A stretch of 64,000 bases of DNA from G963678445 sp963678445 (GTDB lineage Bacteria > Hydrogenedentota > Hydrogenedentia > Hydrogenedentales > G963678445), in NCBI GenBank assembly GCA_963678445.1, contig OY782877.1, positions 62,001 to 126,000 on the forward strand. The letters run 5' to 3'. Below, in pieces: positions 15,318 through 23,715 of this stretch. The notes under the pieces were generated by a model, which worked only from the letters and a program-made list of their open reading frames with translations, did no database searches and was not told the origin of the DNA. Position 1 is the first letter of the stretch. Each line of letters opens with the position of its first letter. The position numbers were made by a program, and so were the translations under genes.

Positions 15318-17129
15318 CTATCGGACAGATCTCCAGAGGGCACGCAGGGTTTCGACGGCAGCTTTGGGACGCCGGTGCACATCGAAAAGGCCGTAGGCGA
15401 CGCGTAACTCCTGCACCCATTCAAAACGGCGATGCACATCGGCATCGGCAAAAGACCAGATAATTCCGCCGATACAGTTCTTTTCTTTAACAAGGGCCTC
15501 CCAGTATTGTCGCAGACATTCCGCCTGGTAGTATTCACCGGGAAAGTAGTCGGTTTTTACACCTCGTACCGCCCACACGCCAAATTCGCTGACCAGGATG
15601 GGTTGGTCGGGGTGCTCCTGACGCAGGACCTCAAAGCGTTCATGCATTCGTTGCGTCAGTTCGGGCAAACTATCGATATGAGGAGTGGAACTGGCCTGGT
15701 ATACGTTGACGGCGCAAATGTCAGTTGCATTGAAAACCCGGTCGCCTGGCCAACAGTTACTAACCTCGACTGCAGGACGCGTCGGGTCCAATTCATGGCA
15801 CAAATGCACCAGTTCAGTATTGCCTGCAACGGTCATTTCCACCAGTTTATGCTGTTCCTCGGTATTCTCCAGAGGTAAACAGAGATTTTCATTGCTGACA
15901 CTCCACAGCAGTACGCAGGGATGATTGCGTTGCCAGGCTATGATTTCGCGCAATTGTGCTTTTGCCGTATCCAGCGCTTCAGGGGCGTGCGCATGCACCA
16001 GCGGACGTCCCCATTGATACAGAGGAAGCTCGCTAAAGAAAAAGACGCCCATTTCATCGCAAATATCGTAGCATTCAGGCGAGAGGGGAAAGTGGCAACG
16101 TATCAGATTGCCGCCCATATCTTTCAGACGCTGCATATCCTGACGAAAGGCGGATGGATTAGGCGAACGTCCGGAATCCTGCTGGTCCTCATAATAATTC
16201 ACCCCCTTGATCACAAAGGGTTCCCCATTGAGCAACAACTGCTGTTCCCGCACTTCGACACTACGCAGTCCAAGCCTATGCGACCATGTATCGCAGACAG
16301 CTTCCCCGTTTACCTGAGCGGAAAAAACGAGGGTCAGCGTATAGAGCACAGGGGTATCCGGAGTCCAGCGATGAGGGTTAGGCACGGTTAATGTGAGTTT
16401 ATCTACACTCTTGTGATCGGTGGCGCTTTGGGAAAGATTGCCCTGCGCTACCACTTCACCGGCCCGTGTTAACATGGCCCGCACCTGAAAAGGAGCACTG
16501 TTTATGTCGGTATGGGTGGAAAAAATAGCTATTTTGACCTGTACTTCATCGTTTTCGAAGCTAGTGATCACCTGTGTATTTTCGATATAGGCATGCGCCT
16601 TGGCCCGCAAACGCACATTGCGGTACAAGCCGCCGTGGTTCCACCAGTCATACTGTCCACCCGGACAACGATCCTTTTTCGGTATATTATCCACAGCAAT
16701 CGCAAGCGTGTTTTCTTCCCCCGGACGAAGCAAGCTATGAATCGGAATTTCAAAAGGGGTGTATCCCCCCTCATGGGTACCTGCCTTAACGCCGTTGACA
16801 TAGAGCGTGGTGTAGTAATTGCTTCCGTCCGACTCGAAAGTGATACGTTTGGTATCCCAGTCGCGTGGAATGAACACTGTTTTGCGATACCATCCATGTC
16901 CCTCATAACTCCATAAGTCCGGCACCGCCTGGTTCCAGCTCATCGGCACCGGCACATCTAACCAACCGGCATCCTCGAAATCGGGTTCATACCATCCCCA
17001 ATCCTTTATAGCCGTGTCGGCCTCACTGGATGAGTCAAAATCTGGAGCCATAAAGCGTTGGTTCGATTCAATATCCCCAAATGCAGGGTAAAATTTCCAG
17101 ATCCCATCCAGAGACAATACGTCATGCAT
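15318..17129 (-). CDS. Glycoside hydrolase family 2 (beta-glucuronidase/galactosidase-like)
   Basis: A 603-residue enzyme with the GH2 order: sugar-binding jelly roll (GHGWYRKTVFIPRDW, VNGVKAGTHEGGYTPFE), immunoglobulin-like domain, and a TIM barrel starting near GVNYYEDQQDSGR. The acid/base Glu is E414 in SVSNEN, and the nucleophile is probably E515 in VSEFGVW. IIWSFADA closes the barrel. It hydrolyses beta-glycosides; no signal peptide is visible, so it is likely cytoplasmic. I chose the ATG at 17129 because GGGGAG lies seven bases upstream; two earlier in-frame ATGs lack a site. It follows the EEP gene on the same strand, with 45 bases between. Confidence 0.88.
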   Translation of the reverse strand: MHDVLSLDGIWKFYPAFGDIESNQRFMAPDFDSSSEADTAIKDWGWYEPDFEDAGWLDVPVPMSWNQAVPDLWSYEGHGWYRKTVFIPRDWDTKRITFESDGSNYYTTLYVNGVKAGTHEGGYTPFEIPIHSLLRPGEENTLAIAVDNIPKKDRCPGGQYDWWNHGGLYRNVRLRAKAHAYIENTQVITSFENDEVQVKIAIFSTHTDINSAPFQVRAMLTRAGEVVAQGNLSQSATDHKSVDKLTLTVPNPHRWTPDTPVLYTLTLVFSAQVNGEAVCDTWSHRLGLRSVEVREQQLLLNGEPFVIKGVNYYEDQQDSGRSPNPSAFRQDMQRLKDMGGNLIRCHFPLSPECYDICDEMGVFFFSELPLYQWGRPLVHAHAPEALDTAKAQLREIIAWQRNHPCVLLWSVSNENLCLPLENTEEQHKLVEMTVAGNTELVHLCHELDPTRPAVEVSNCWPGDRVFNATDICAVNVYQASSTPHIDSLPELTQRMHERFEVLRQEHPDQPILVSEFGVWAVRGVKTDYFPGEYYQAECLRQYWEALVKEKNCIGGIIWSFADADVHRRFEWVQELRVAYGLFDVHRRPKAAVETLRALWRSVR

Positions 17130-17174
17130 AGCCTTGCTCCCCATCGCAACCATGAAATCGGGTTAACGTGCCCA

Positions 17175-18194
17175 CTACTCCGTAAAAACAAACTCAATCT
17201 CAGCAAAAACCGCTGGATGATCCGAAGGACGGCTCGCCCATTCCATATTGGTGTATACGGGTGCTTCCAACACCCAATCATACACCTTCTTCTCACATGG
17301 CCCCGCCAGAAGTATATGATCGATCCGCGTTTCTGGCGTAAGATATTTTGGTGTCTTTTTAAATTTCATATCCGGTTGAATAGCCGAATTCATCCGCGCC
17401 TTATCCACCAGCTCAGCCGTATTAAAAAGGACTTGGTCACCTGCCTGCCCCTGTATCAGATTGGAATAACGCGTTGTGGTTACATCCGTATTGAAATCCC
17501 CGGTGAAGACGATCGGGATCTTTTTCGAATACTTTTTCAACAACTCATAGACCATGGGCGCAGTGCGGTTTTTATTGGGGCCGTTGTTGTCAAAATGCGT
17601 ATTCACAAAGAGGAACTCAAAGCCACTATCCCTGCAACGCAGATGAGCCCAATTTAAATAGCGTGGCGGCGTGGTTTTGTACCAGCCCAGGCTCAATGGA
17701 AGCCACGGATAGGGACTTAGCCAGAACTGTCCTGAATCGAGCAAGACGAAACGGTCTCCGCGAAAACACAACGCCGCATCTGCATACGGCCATTTCGCCA
17801 AACGATACGAAACCCACTCATAGCCAGGGATTCCAGCCAGAATATCGTCCATATCCTGCTGCATAGCCAACTCCTGAAAGCCGATAAGATCCGGCGTATA
17901 GGTGCGAATTATCTCCTGAATATGAGGCACCCGCACCTCCCAGGAATCGAAAAAGTCCACAGCACAGTAGCGGCACAACACATTGTAGCTCAGCACGCGG
18001 ACAGGACCACTCGAACACGGCCGCACATCTTCACAACCACGCGCCTTTTTCAATGCACGGAGATCCAGGCGCGCGTTACTCCACGAGCCGGTAAACATGG
18101 TTGCGGTAAACTGCAAGCCATTCATATACACAAAAAGCCCGAGCCCTACTAAGAGACAGACAAAAATACCGAGACGCTTACACCATGTATTCAT
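17175..18194 (-). CDS. Membrane-anchored endonuclease/exonuclease/phosphatase family protein
   Basis: A 339-residue protein with an N-terminal transmembrane anchor (GIFVCLLVGLGLFVYM) and an EEP catalytic domain: RVLSYNVL, DLIGFQE with the metal-binding Glu, VNTHFDNNG, VFTGDFN and RPSDHPAVF with the catalytic Asp-His pair. Family members are phosphodiesterases acting on nucleic acids, phosphoinositides or sphingomyelin; location outside the membrane suggests a lipid or sugar-phosphate substrate, but this is inference. The ATG at 18194 is preferred because GGAG lies six bases upstream; the ATG at 18206 lacks a site. Confidence 0.85.
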   Translation of the reverse strand: MNTWCKRLGIFVCLLVGLGLFVYMNGLQFTATMFTGSWSNARLDLRALKKARGCEDVRPCSSGPVRVLSYNVLCRYCAVDFFDSWEVRVPHIQEIIRTYTPDLIGFQELAMQQDMDDILAGIPGYEWVSYRLAKWPYADAALCFRGDRFVLLDSGQFWLSPYPWLPLSLGWYKTTPPRYLNWAHLRCRDSGFEFLFVNTHFDNNGPNKNRTAPMVYELLKKYSKKIPIVFTGDFNTDVTTTRYSNLIQGQAGDQVLFNTAELVDKARMNSAIQPDMKFKKTPKYLTPETRIDHILLAGPCEKKVYDWVLEAPVYTNMEWASRPSDHPAVFAEIEFVFTE

Positions 18195-18477
18195 ATAAAA
18201 CTCCATCGATTACGCACTGGTAAAAAATATGCATCCAGTAGAGTATAAGCCCCGGAACGCTCCAAAACGCCAAGCCTCAGGATTGAAAGACAGAGCCGGA
18301 CAGTTTTGGGTGCCGGGGAATTACAATACGTCGAGAACGCATCATTAACAAAGCAAAAACATTGTAATCGATTCTAGTATCTTGTCCCGCTGCAAAACAA
18401 GTGCGGCACAAAAACAAGACTCACCGTTCGCTATCCTCACCCGGGTATCAGCGCCTGTTATACATAATGCGGGTAGT

Positions 18478-18489
18478 GGCGGATCCGCC
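18478..18489. promoter_or_regulatory. 12-bp palindrome in the LarA/EEP divergent gap
   Basis: GGCGGATCCGCC is a perfect palindrome, followed by an AT-rich stretch (18503-18540) that could hold a promoter for the LarA-like gene. It may be an operator. The rest of 18195-18631 shows nothing I can name. Confidence 0.25.
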
Positions 18490-18631
18490 CCAAAATCTGG
18501 TATTATTTTTTTAAAATAAATATTAACTTTTATGTATTCCTCCCATTTCCGGTCCTCTTATAAATTCGCACATCCCTACCCTTACTTCGGACCGGGCATA
18601 CTGTCAGAAAAAAAAGAAGGAGAAGTATCCC

Positions 18632-19969
18632 ATGAGTTGGTTCAAGAAAGAAGGCAAAAGTCTGGGAAAAGAAGACGTCTTAGCACTGGCGCTGCGTTTC
18701 GCGGAAGAGGCCCGGCAGCGCATCTGCTCTGATCCCAAACGGGTATTGCTGTTACCGCCGGATATCACGCGTGCACACAGTGGGGCGGGCTGGATCACCG
18801 AGGCGCTTTATCATCACTTCGCAGAAACAGCCGATGTTCATCTGATTCCGACACTGGGCCAGCATGTACCCCATACACCCGAACAAAACCGCTGGATGTT
18901 CGGCTCGGTACCCGAGGAAAAAATCCACGCCCATGACTGGCGTGAAGGTTCCCGCACCATAGGTAAAATCCCTGCTTCCTTTGTAAAAGAAGTTTCTCAG
19001 GGAAAGGCGGACTGGGCCATTCCCGTTTCAGTAAATACAATGCTCCTCGACGGCGATTGGGATCTCATTTTAAACATTGGCCATGTCGTACCTCATGAAG
19101 TGTTAGGTTTCGCCAATCACAACAAGAATTATTTCATCGGACTGGGCGGCAAGCCGATGATCTGCGCCAGTCATATGATGGCGGCCTGCTGCGGCATCGA
19201 AAACAATCTTGGCTGTCTGATCACGCCCCTCCGCGCCTGCTATAACCGGGCTGAACAAGAATGCCTGTCGCATCTGCCAGACTCATACTTCCAAGTCGTC
19301 ATGGCTTACGATGAACAAGGTGAACTGGCCCATACAGGCGTCTACGCAGGCGATGACGTGGATACCTACCTGGAAGCAGCCACCGCTTCACGCGATCAGA
19401 ACATCAACGTGGTGCCCCCGCTCAAAAAAGTGGTCGCTGTCATGCAGGGAGATGAATTCTACAGCACATGGGTGGCGAATAAAGCCGTCTACCGCACCCG
19501 CATGGCCATTGCCGACGGCGGTGAATTGCTTATTCTTGCACCGGGCCTCAAACGTTTCGGAGAACAGGAAGAAGTCGACGCACTTATCCGAAAATACGGT
19601 TACTGCGGCACAAAAAAAGTAATGCAACTCTGGCAAGACTGTCCGGAAACGGGCGATCTGAAAGATCTTACCCATGGCACAGCCCATTTGATTCACGGTT
19701 CATCAGAGGATCGCTTCACCATCACCTATGCCCCTGGCGGCCTGAGCGAAGAAGACATTCGCTCGGTCAACTTCAATTACTGCAACCTAGACGAAGCCCT
19801 GAAAATCTACAATCCAGCCACACTGAAAAACGGCTTCAACACCCTGCCCAACGGTGAAGAGATCTACTTCATCAGCACCCCTTCAGCCGGACTCTGGTCG
19901 ACGGAAGAAAAACTGTTGGGACGCAACGAGGTACCCCAGGAGCTTACCTGGACGAATCCAACGCAGTAA
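18632..19969 (+). CDS. LarA-like (DUF2088) racemase/epimerase family protein
   Basis: A 445-residue protein resembling lactate racemase LarA and its relatives, which use a nickel-pincer cofactor to racemise or epimerise 2-hydroxyacids. Matching features are RVLLLPPDITRAHSGAG near residue 37 (LarA-type DxTR), a long Rossmann-like domain, and GHVVPHEVLGFANHNKNYF at the position where LarA has its PHxxAGFSGG loop and cofactor Lys. The NHNK variation means cofactor use should not be assumed. AGGAG lies upstream of the ATG. No larB, larC or larE gene is in the window. A strong terminator follows, so it is not in an operon with the aminotransferase. Confidence 0.75.
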   Translation: MSWFKKEGKSLGKEDVLALALRFAEEARQRICSDPKRVLLLPPDITRAHSGAGWITEALYHHFAETADVHLIPTLGQHVPHTPEQNRWMFGSVPEEKIHAHDWREGSRTIGKIPASFVKEVSQGKADWAIPVSVNTMLLDGDWDLILNIGHVVPHEVLGFANHNKNYFIGLGGKPMICASHMMAACCGIENNLGCLITPLRACYNRAEQECLSHLPDSYFQVVMAYDEQGELAHTGVYAGDDVDTYLEAATASRDQNINVVPPLKKVVAVMQGDEFYSTWVANKAVYRTRMAIADGGELLILAPGLKRFGEQEEVDALIRKYGYCGTKKVMQLWQDCPETGDLKDLTHGTAHLIHGSSEDRFTITYAPGGLSEEDIRSVNFNYCNLDEALKIYNPATLKNGFNTLPNGEEIYFISTPSAGLWSTEEKLLGRNEVPQELTWTNPTQ

Positions 19970-20027
19970 GATCGAGCCAGTGGCTGCCTGTTCGGCCTCT
20001 CTCTCAGCAAAAATAGCATGTCACCAG

Positions 20028-20055
20028 AAGGCATCGGAACCCCTTCCGATGCCTT
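20028..20055 (+). terminator. Intrinsic terminator after the LarA-like gene
   Basis: AAGGCATCGGAA (20028-20039) pairs perfectly with TTCCGATGCCTT (20044-20055) over a four-base CCCC loop, followed by a short pyrimidine run. Confidence 0.8.
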
Positions 20056-20172
20056 CTTCCTGTATCCCGCGCTAGAACAATATTCCGACTACGTCCTCCT
20101 TCATATGCATGAAAATGTGCTTTTAGAGCACATGCTGTTGTATCCTGTTACGAAAAGAAGGTTTTGAATCGA

Positions 20173-21498
20173 ATGCATATCCAATTATCCAACTACGGCA
20201 ACGCCTCGGCGACGCCTTCACCCGTCAGTGAAATGATGGCTTCCTTCGCTACTGATTTCCGGGACGGTATAGACATCAATCTGGGGGTGGGCTATGTGAA
20301 TGAAGACACTATCCCCACCCAACGCATCCTCGAAGCCACCCACGCCATCATGGAGCATCCGCAGCAGTATCGACAGGCCTTCAACTACGGCGGCCCCCAG
20401 GGCTCTCAGAACCTGATTGACAGCATTCGCACCTTCCTGCTGCATCAACAAATTGGAGGGCTGGATGAAGAGACCCTGTCCCGCAACCGTCTCATCATCG
20501 GACCCAGCGGCGCAACAAGCATCCTTGACGGGATAGCGGAAATTCTGCCCAAAGGCATCGTGATTACCTCCGACCCGATGTACTACATCTACTGCAACAC
20601 CCTCGAACGCAAAGGACTACAGGTCTCCACCATCCCCGAAGGGGAAGACGGTGTCTCCGGCCCAGCATTAGAAGCCCATCTCGCAAAACTTGGGGAAGCC
20701 GTACAGGAGATCTCCTTTTTTTACTTCGTCACCGTCAACAACCCCAGTTGCTGCATGCTCTCCAATGCACGCCGTCGCGAAATTGTCGACGTGGTGGCCC
20801 GCCTTTCCCAACGCCTTGGACGGCGCATCCCTGTTTTCTTCGATCTCGCCTACGAACTCCTCCTGCACGATCCCGATGCGCCCGCTTTCGAATCCGCCCT
20901 GAAATACGATCCCCTCGGCATTGTCTACGAAATTGGCACCTTGTCGAAAATACTGGCCCCCGCACTACGCGTAGGCTACCTGCTCGGGCCCGACGGTCCC
21001 TTCATGCGCGCCATGGTGCAAAAAACAAACGACGTTGGATTCAGCGCGCCCCTTTTTAGTCAAGAAATCGCTGGCTACCTGCTGACACATTGCGCCGCCG
21101 AACAACTACAAAACGTCAACGTCGACTACCGGCGTAAAGCCTTGGCGGTTCGCGAAGCGATTCAAAAGCACCTCGGCGACTCCCTCGAAAACTGCTGTGG
21201 TGGTCAGGCCGGTTTCTACTACTACCTCACCCTGAACGACATCGAAACCCACGCCAACGCCCCCTTCTTCCATTTCCTGACCCGCACCACCGGCACCCCC
21301 GACATCGACGGTCCCGCTGAACAACACCATCCCCGCGTCATCTACATCCCCGGCGAATACTGCGTACACCCCCAAGGCGCACTCGTACAACAAGGACGTC
21401 GTCAGCTCCGCCTCTCCTACGGCTTCGAAGACGTGGATACCATCGAAAAAGCGCTACACTACATGCACGACGCTGCTTTGTACGCACAATCGCAATAA
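20173..21498 (+). CDS. PLP-dependent class I/II aminotransferase
   Basis: A 441-residue fold-type I aminotransferase. The order is canonical: GVGYVNEDTIP near residue 40, NYGGPQGSQNL, a PSGATSILDGIAEIL cofactor-binding loop, SDPMYYIYC, DLAYELLL and the PLP Lys K259 in GTLSKILAPALRVGY, then RQLRLSYGF with the carboxylate-binding Arg. It probably transfers an amino group from an amino acid to a keto acid; whether it feeds the Ior enzyme cannot be told. I use the ATG at 20173, with AGAAGG 11 bases upstream; a TTG at 20164 is too close to that site. Confidence 0.85.
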   Translation: MHIQLSNYGNASATPSPVSEMMASFATDFRDGIDINLGVGYVNEDTIPTQRILEATHAIMEHPQQYRQAFNYGGPQGSQNLIDSIRTFLLHQQIGGLDEETLSRNRLIIGPSGATSILDGIAEILPKGIVITSDPMYYIYCNTLERKGLQVSTIPEGEDGVSGPALEAHLAKLGEAVQEISFFYFVTVNNPSCCMLSNARRREIVDVVARLSQRLGRRIPVFFDLAYELLLHDPDAPAFESALKYDPLGIVYEIGTLSKILAPALRVGYLLGPDGPFMRAMVQKTNDVGFSAPLFSQEIAGYLLTHCAAEQLQNVNVDYRRKALAVREAIQKHLGDSLENCCGGQAGFYYYLTLNDIETHANAPFFHFLTRTTGTPDIDGPAEQHHPRVIYIPGEYCVHPQGALVQQGRRQLRLSYGFEDVDTIEKALHYMHDAALYAQSQ

Positions 21499-21583
21499 GC
21501 AGCAGGCAATGTTTATCTGACGGGCCTACCTCCCCGTGGAAACAAAAATTTCGACCTTCTCTAAACGCTGTAGGGGGTGTTCA

Positions 21584-21671
21584 GTGACTAACACTTCAAA
21601 AGTGGCCATTTTGTTGTGGTCAGGGACGGCAAGGACCATACATTTTGATTGTGGTCCCTGGACCACTTTAG
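21584..21671 (+). repeat. Dispersed hairpin repeat, copy D, supplying a stop codon
   Basis: It starts GTGACTAACACTTCAAAAG, has CAGGGACGGCAAGGACCATA, and ends in the perfect hairpin GTGGTC-CCTG-GACCAC (21651-21666) followed by TTTAG. The TTA at 21668-21670 is the minus-strand stop of the neighbouring gene. Confidence 0.8.
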
Positions 21672-22486
21672 CTCTCCGGCAGAACAAGCCGAAAGCCGGT
21701 AGAATGCACCTCATTGGTCGTACCATAATTACGTATGGCACGAAAGGGAATTTCTTTTGTTTCTATTGGATCGATAAAACGGGGGGCATAAAAATCCTTG
21801 GCGTCATAGCAGCCGTCCTGGCACCATTCATCAATATTATCCTTCATGCAATGAAGTCCCCACCCATTTGCCCCCCCAATCCCATTAGCAGTGCTGAAAG
21901 GAGCATTCAGAGAATCGTCCCCATGGTAAACTACACAACCTGTATATGAGGGACTTTCCCATTTGCTCAAAAATATGTGGGGCGTTTCTATTCCCGCCCG
22001 ACAGGCATACTGCCATTCCGCTGTGGTGGGCAATCCAAATACTTTACCAGTAAGCCCATTTAAACGGCGGATAAACGCTTGTGTTTCATTCCACGAAACC
22101 TGTGTGATTCTACGTTGACCATTCGATTCAGCAGAATGAAGTGTTTTCATCACCGCCATCCACTGTTCCTGCGTACATTCCGTCTTCCCCATCCAAAACC
22201 CTTTAGCAACTGTTTTGGAATCACCTTTGCCTTCACTCGCTTTCAATGAAACTCCGGGAATCCAGACCAGTTCCAGCGGCACATCCCCCGGAAGCATGAT
22301 CGTCTTCGTGGCTATCGGAATATGCAAGAAGAACTTCATTTCGGTGCGAAAAACAGATGCTGCTAGTAATACGAAAACAAGCGCTATCCAGATCCGTCGA
22401 CGTCGCCACCAGACGGTTTTCTGCTTTGCTCGGTGCTCATTGATAGCTATGTCTTCAGGAGCTTTTCCTTCATCCGATTGCGTCAT
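21668..22486 (-). CDS. Membrane-anchored formylglycine-generating-enzyme (SUMF1) family protein
   Basis: A 272-residue protein with a transmembrane helix (IWIALVFVLLAASVF, about residues 32-46) and an FGE-sulfatase domain outside: KGFWMGKTECTQEQWMAVM, VSWNETQAFIRRL, GLPTTAEWQYACRAG and a closing STGFRLV. Relatives are formylglycine generators, hopanoid-linked iron oxygenases or non-enzymatic surface proteins. The usual RGGSW...RSAxR segment near the end is compressed to FRAIRNYGTTNEVHSTGFR, so enzymatic activity is doubtful. Its stop lies inside repeat copy D. The ATG at 22486 follows GGGG eight bases upstream. Confidence 0.78.
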   Translation of the reverse strand: MTQSDEGKAPEDIAINEHRAKQKTVWWRRRRIWIALVFVLLAASVFRTEMKFFLHIPIATKTIMLPGDVPLELVWIPGVSLKASEGKGDSKTVAKGFWMGKTECTQEQWMAVMKTLHSAESNGQRRITQVSWNETQAFIRRLNGLTGKVFGLPTTAEWQYACRAGIETPHIFLSKWESPSYTGCVVYHGDDSLNAPFSTANGIGGANGWGLHCMKDNIDEWCQDGCYDAKDFYAPRFIDPIETKEIPFRAIRNYGTTNEVHSTGFRLVLPES

Positions 22487-22626
22487 ATTCAATACCCCAT
22501 GGTGGCAGTGCCGATATCACCTGTGTATTAACAACGTATTTCCTGTGCAATAGGTTTACAAATATGCCTGCAATGAGAAGTAAGTGGCTAGCGCCACAGG
22601 CAAGAGGCCAGCGTCTGTAGGAATAT

Positions 22627-22664
22627 TCGTTTTTCTTTGCTTTTTTCTTTTTCCGTAAAAAGAA
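22627..22664 (-). repeat. Fragment of the 15.2-kb repeat unit
   Basis: CGTTTTTCTTTGC then CTTTTTCCGTAAAAAGAAA matches the end of the unit at 15222-15259 almost base for base, including the small TTCTTTTT/AAAAAGAA hairpin. It lies upstream of the FGE-like gene on its coding strand. Confidence 0.6.
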
Positions 22665-22706
22665 AAAATATTTTCTAATATCTTAAATTGCTCCAGCTAT
22701 TAAAAA

Positions 22707-22748
22707 AGCCAGGGACAGCCTGAGGTATGCACCTCACTGTCTCTGGCT
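22707..22748 (-). terminator. Intrinsic terminator of the PfkB-family kinase gene
   Basis: AGCCAGGGACAG (22707-22718) pairs with CTGTCTCTGGCT (22737-22748), with an inner GAGGT/ACCTC stem. On the minus strand a T-run follows. Confidence 0.85.
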
Positions 22749-22786
22749 ATTTGTGTAGATTCTGGTGATGGGGAATCGGCGTTATT

Positions 22787-23686
22787 TTAAAAGCAGGTCA
22801 ATTTCTGGAAGCTTTTAAAGCGTTCGTCGAGCAGGGAACGGTCTACCTGAACCAGTCGGTCGGGTCCGAATGCTTCGCAGGTAAAGGAGGCGACGACGCT
22901 TCCGTAGGCGACGGCTTTTTTCAGGCTTTCAAAATCGGTCTTCTGGGATTGTGCAAGGTAGCCGATAAAACCACCAGCAAAACTGTCACCAGCGCCTGTA
23001 GGATCTACCACGTTCTCCAGGGGAAATGCGGGAATCACGAAAATTTCGTCTTCAGCGCCAAACAGCATGCAACCATGTTCGCCTTTTTTGATGACGACAA
23101 CATCGGGACCCATTGCGCGTATATCTGCAGCGGCGTCTCGCAGGTTGAGTTTTCCGGTTAATTGCTTTGCTTCTGCATCGTTGATAATCAATGCATTAAC
23201 TTTGGCCAGTACCGCTTCCAGCTCGGTGCGTGTAATATCAATCCACAGGTTCATGGTATCCAAGCCAACGAATTTTGCCGTAGCCTGTTCCAAAACTTCC
23301 AGTTGCAAGGAGGGATGTATGTTGCCCAGGAACAGGAAGGGTGCTTTTCCTGCCTGTTCGGGCACTTTGGGATGGAAGCTCTCAAAAACGTTCAGCTGCG
23401 TATCCAGCGTATCGCGCTCGTTGATATCGTCATGGTAGCGTCCGGACCAACGGAAGGTTTTTCCGGAAGCGGTTTCCAATCCCACCAGATCAATTGATTT
23501 GCTCTGTAGCAACTCGATGTGTTGGGCAGGGAAGTCTTCCCCAACGACGCCTACCAGGTTCACGTTACTAAATAACGAGGCTGCAAATGAAAAGTATACG
23601 GCGGCGCCGCCCAAACCTTCGTCGTTCTTGCCGTATGGCGTTTCTACGGTATCCAATGCAACGGAACCTACTACTGTTACACTCAT
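22787..23686 (-). CDS. PfkB-family carbohydrate/nucleoside kinase
   Basis: A 299-residue ribokinase-fold sugar kinase. The N-terminus VTVVGSVALDTVETPYGK is a substrate-binding strand-loop, GLGGAAVYFSFAASLF holds the Gly-Gly hinge, and DPTGAGDSFAGGFIGYL is PfkB signature 2 with the catalytic Asp. INDAEAKQLTG is typical of adenosine- or fructose-type members. The substrate is not settled; the context gives no sugar operon. GAAAGAAG lies upstream of the ATG. It follows the response-regulator gene's region but is transcribed on the same minus strand only 29 bases away from that gene's stop, so read-through from the regulator is possible. Confidence 0.88.
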   Translation of the reverse strand: MSVTVVGSVALDTVETPYGKNDEGLGGAAVYFSFAASLFSNVNLVGVVGEDFPAQHIELLQSKSIDLVGLETASGKTFRWSGRYHDDINERDTLDTQLNVFESFHPKVPEQAGKAPFLFLGNIHPSLQLEVLEQATAKFVGLDTMNLWIDITRTELEAVLAKVNALIINDAEAKQLTGKLNLRDAAADIRAMGPDVVVIKKGEHGCMLFGAEDEIFVIPAFPLENVVDPTGAGDSFAGGFIGYLAQSQKTDFESLKKAVAYGSVVASFTCEAFGPDRLVQVDRSLLDERFKSFQKLTCF

Positions 23687-23715
23687 ATTCTTCTTTCCTT
23701 TTCTTTCCGTTCGAA

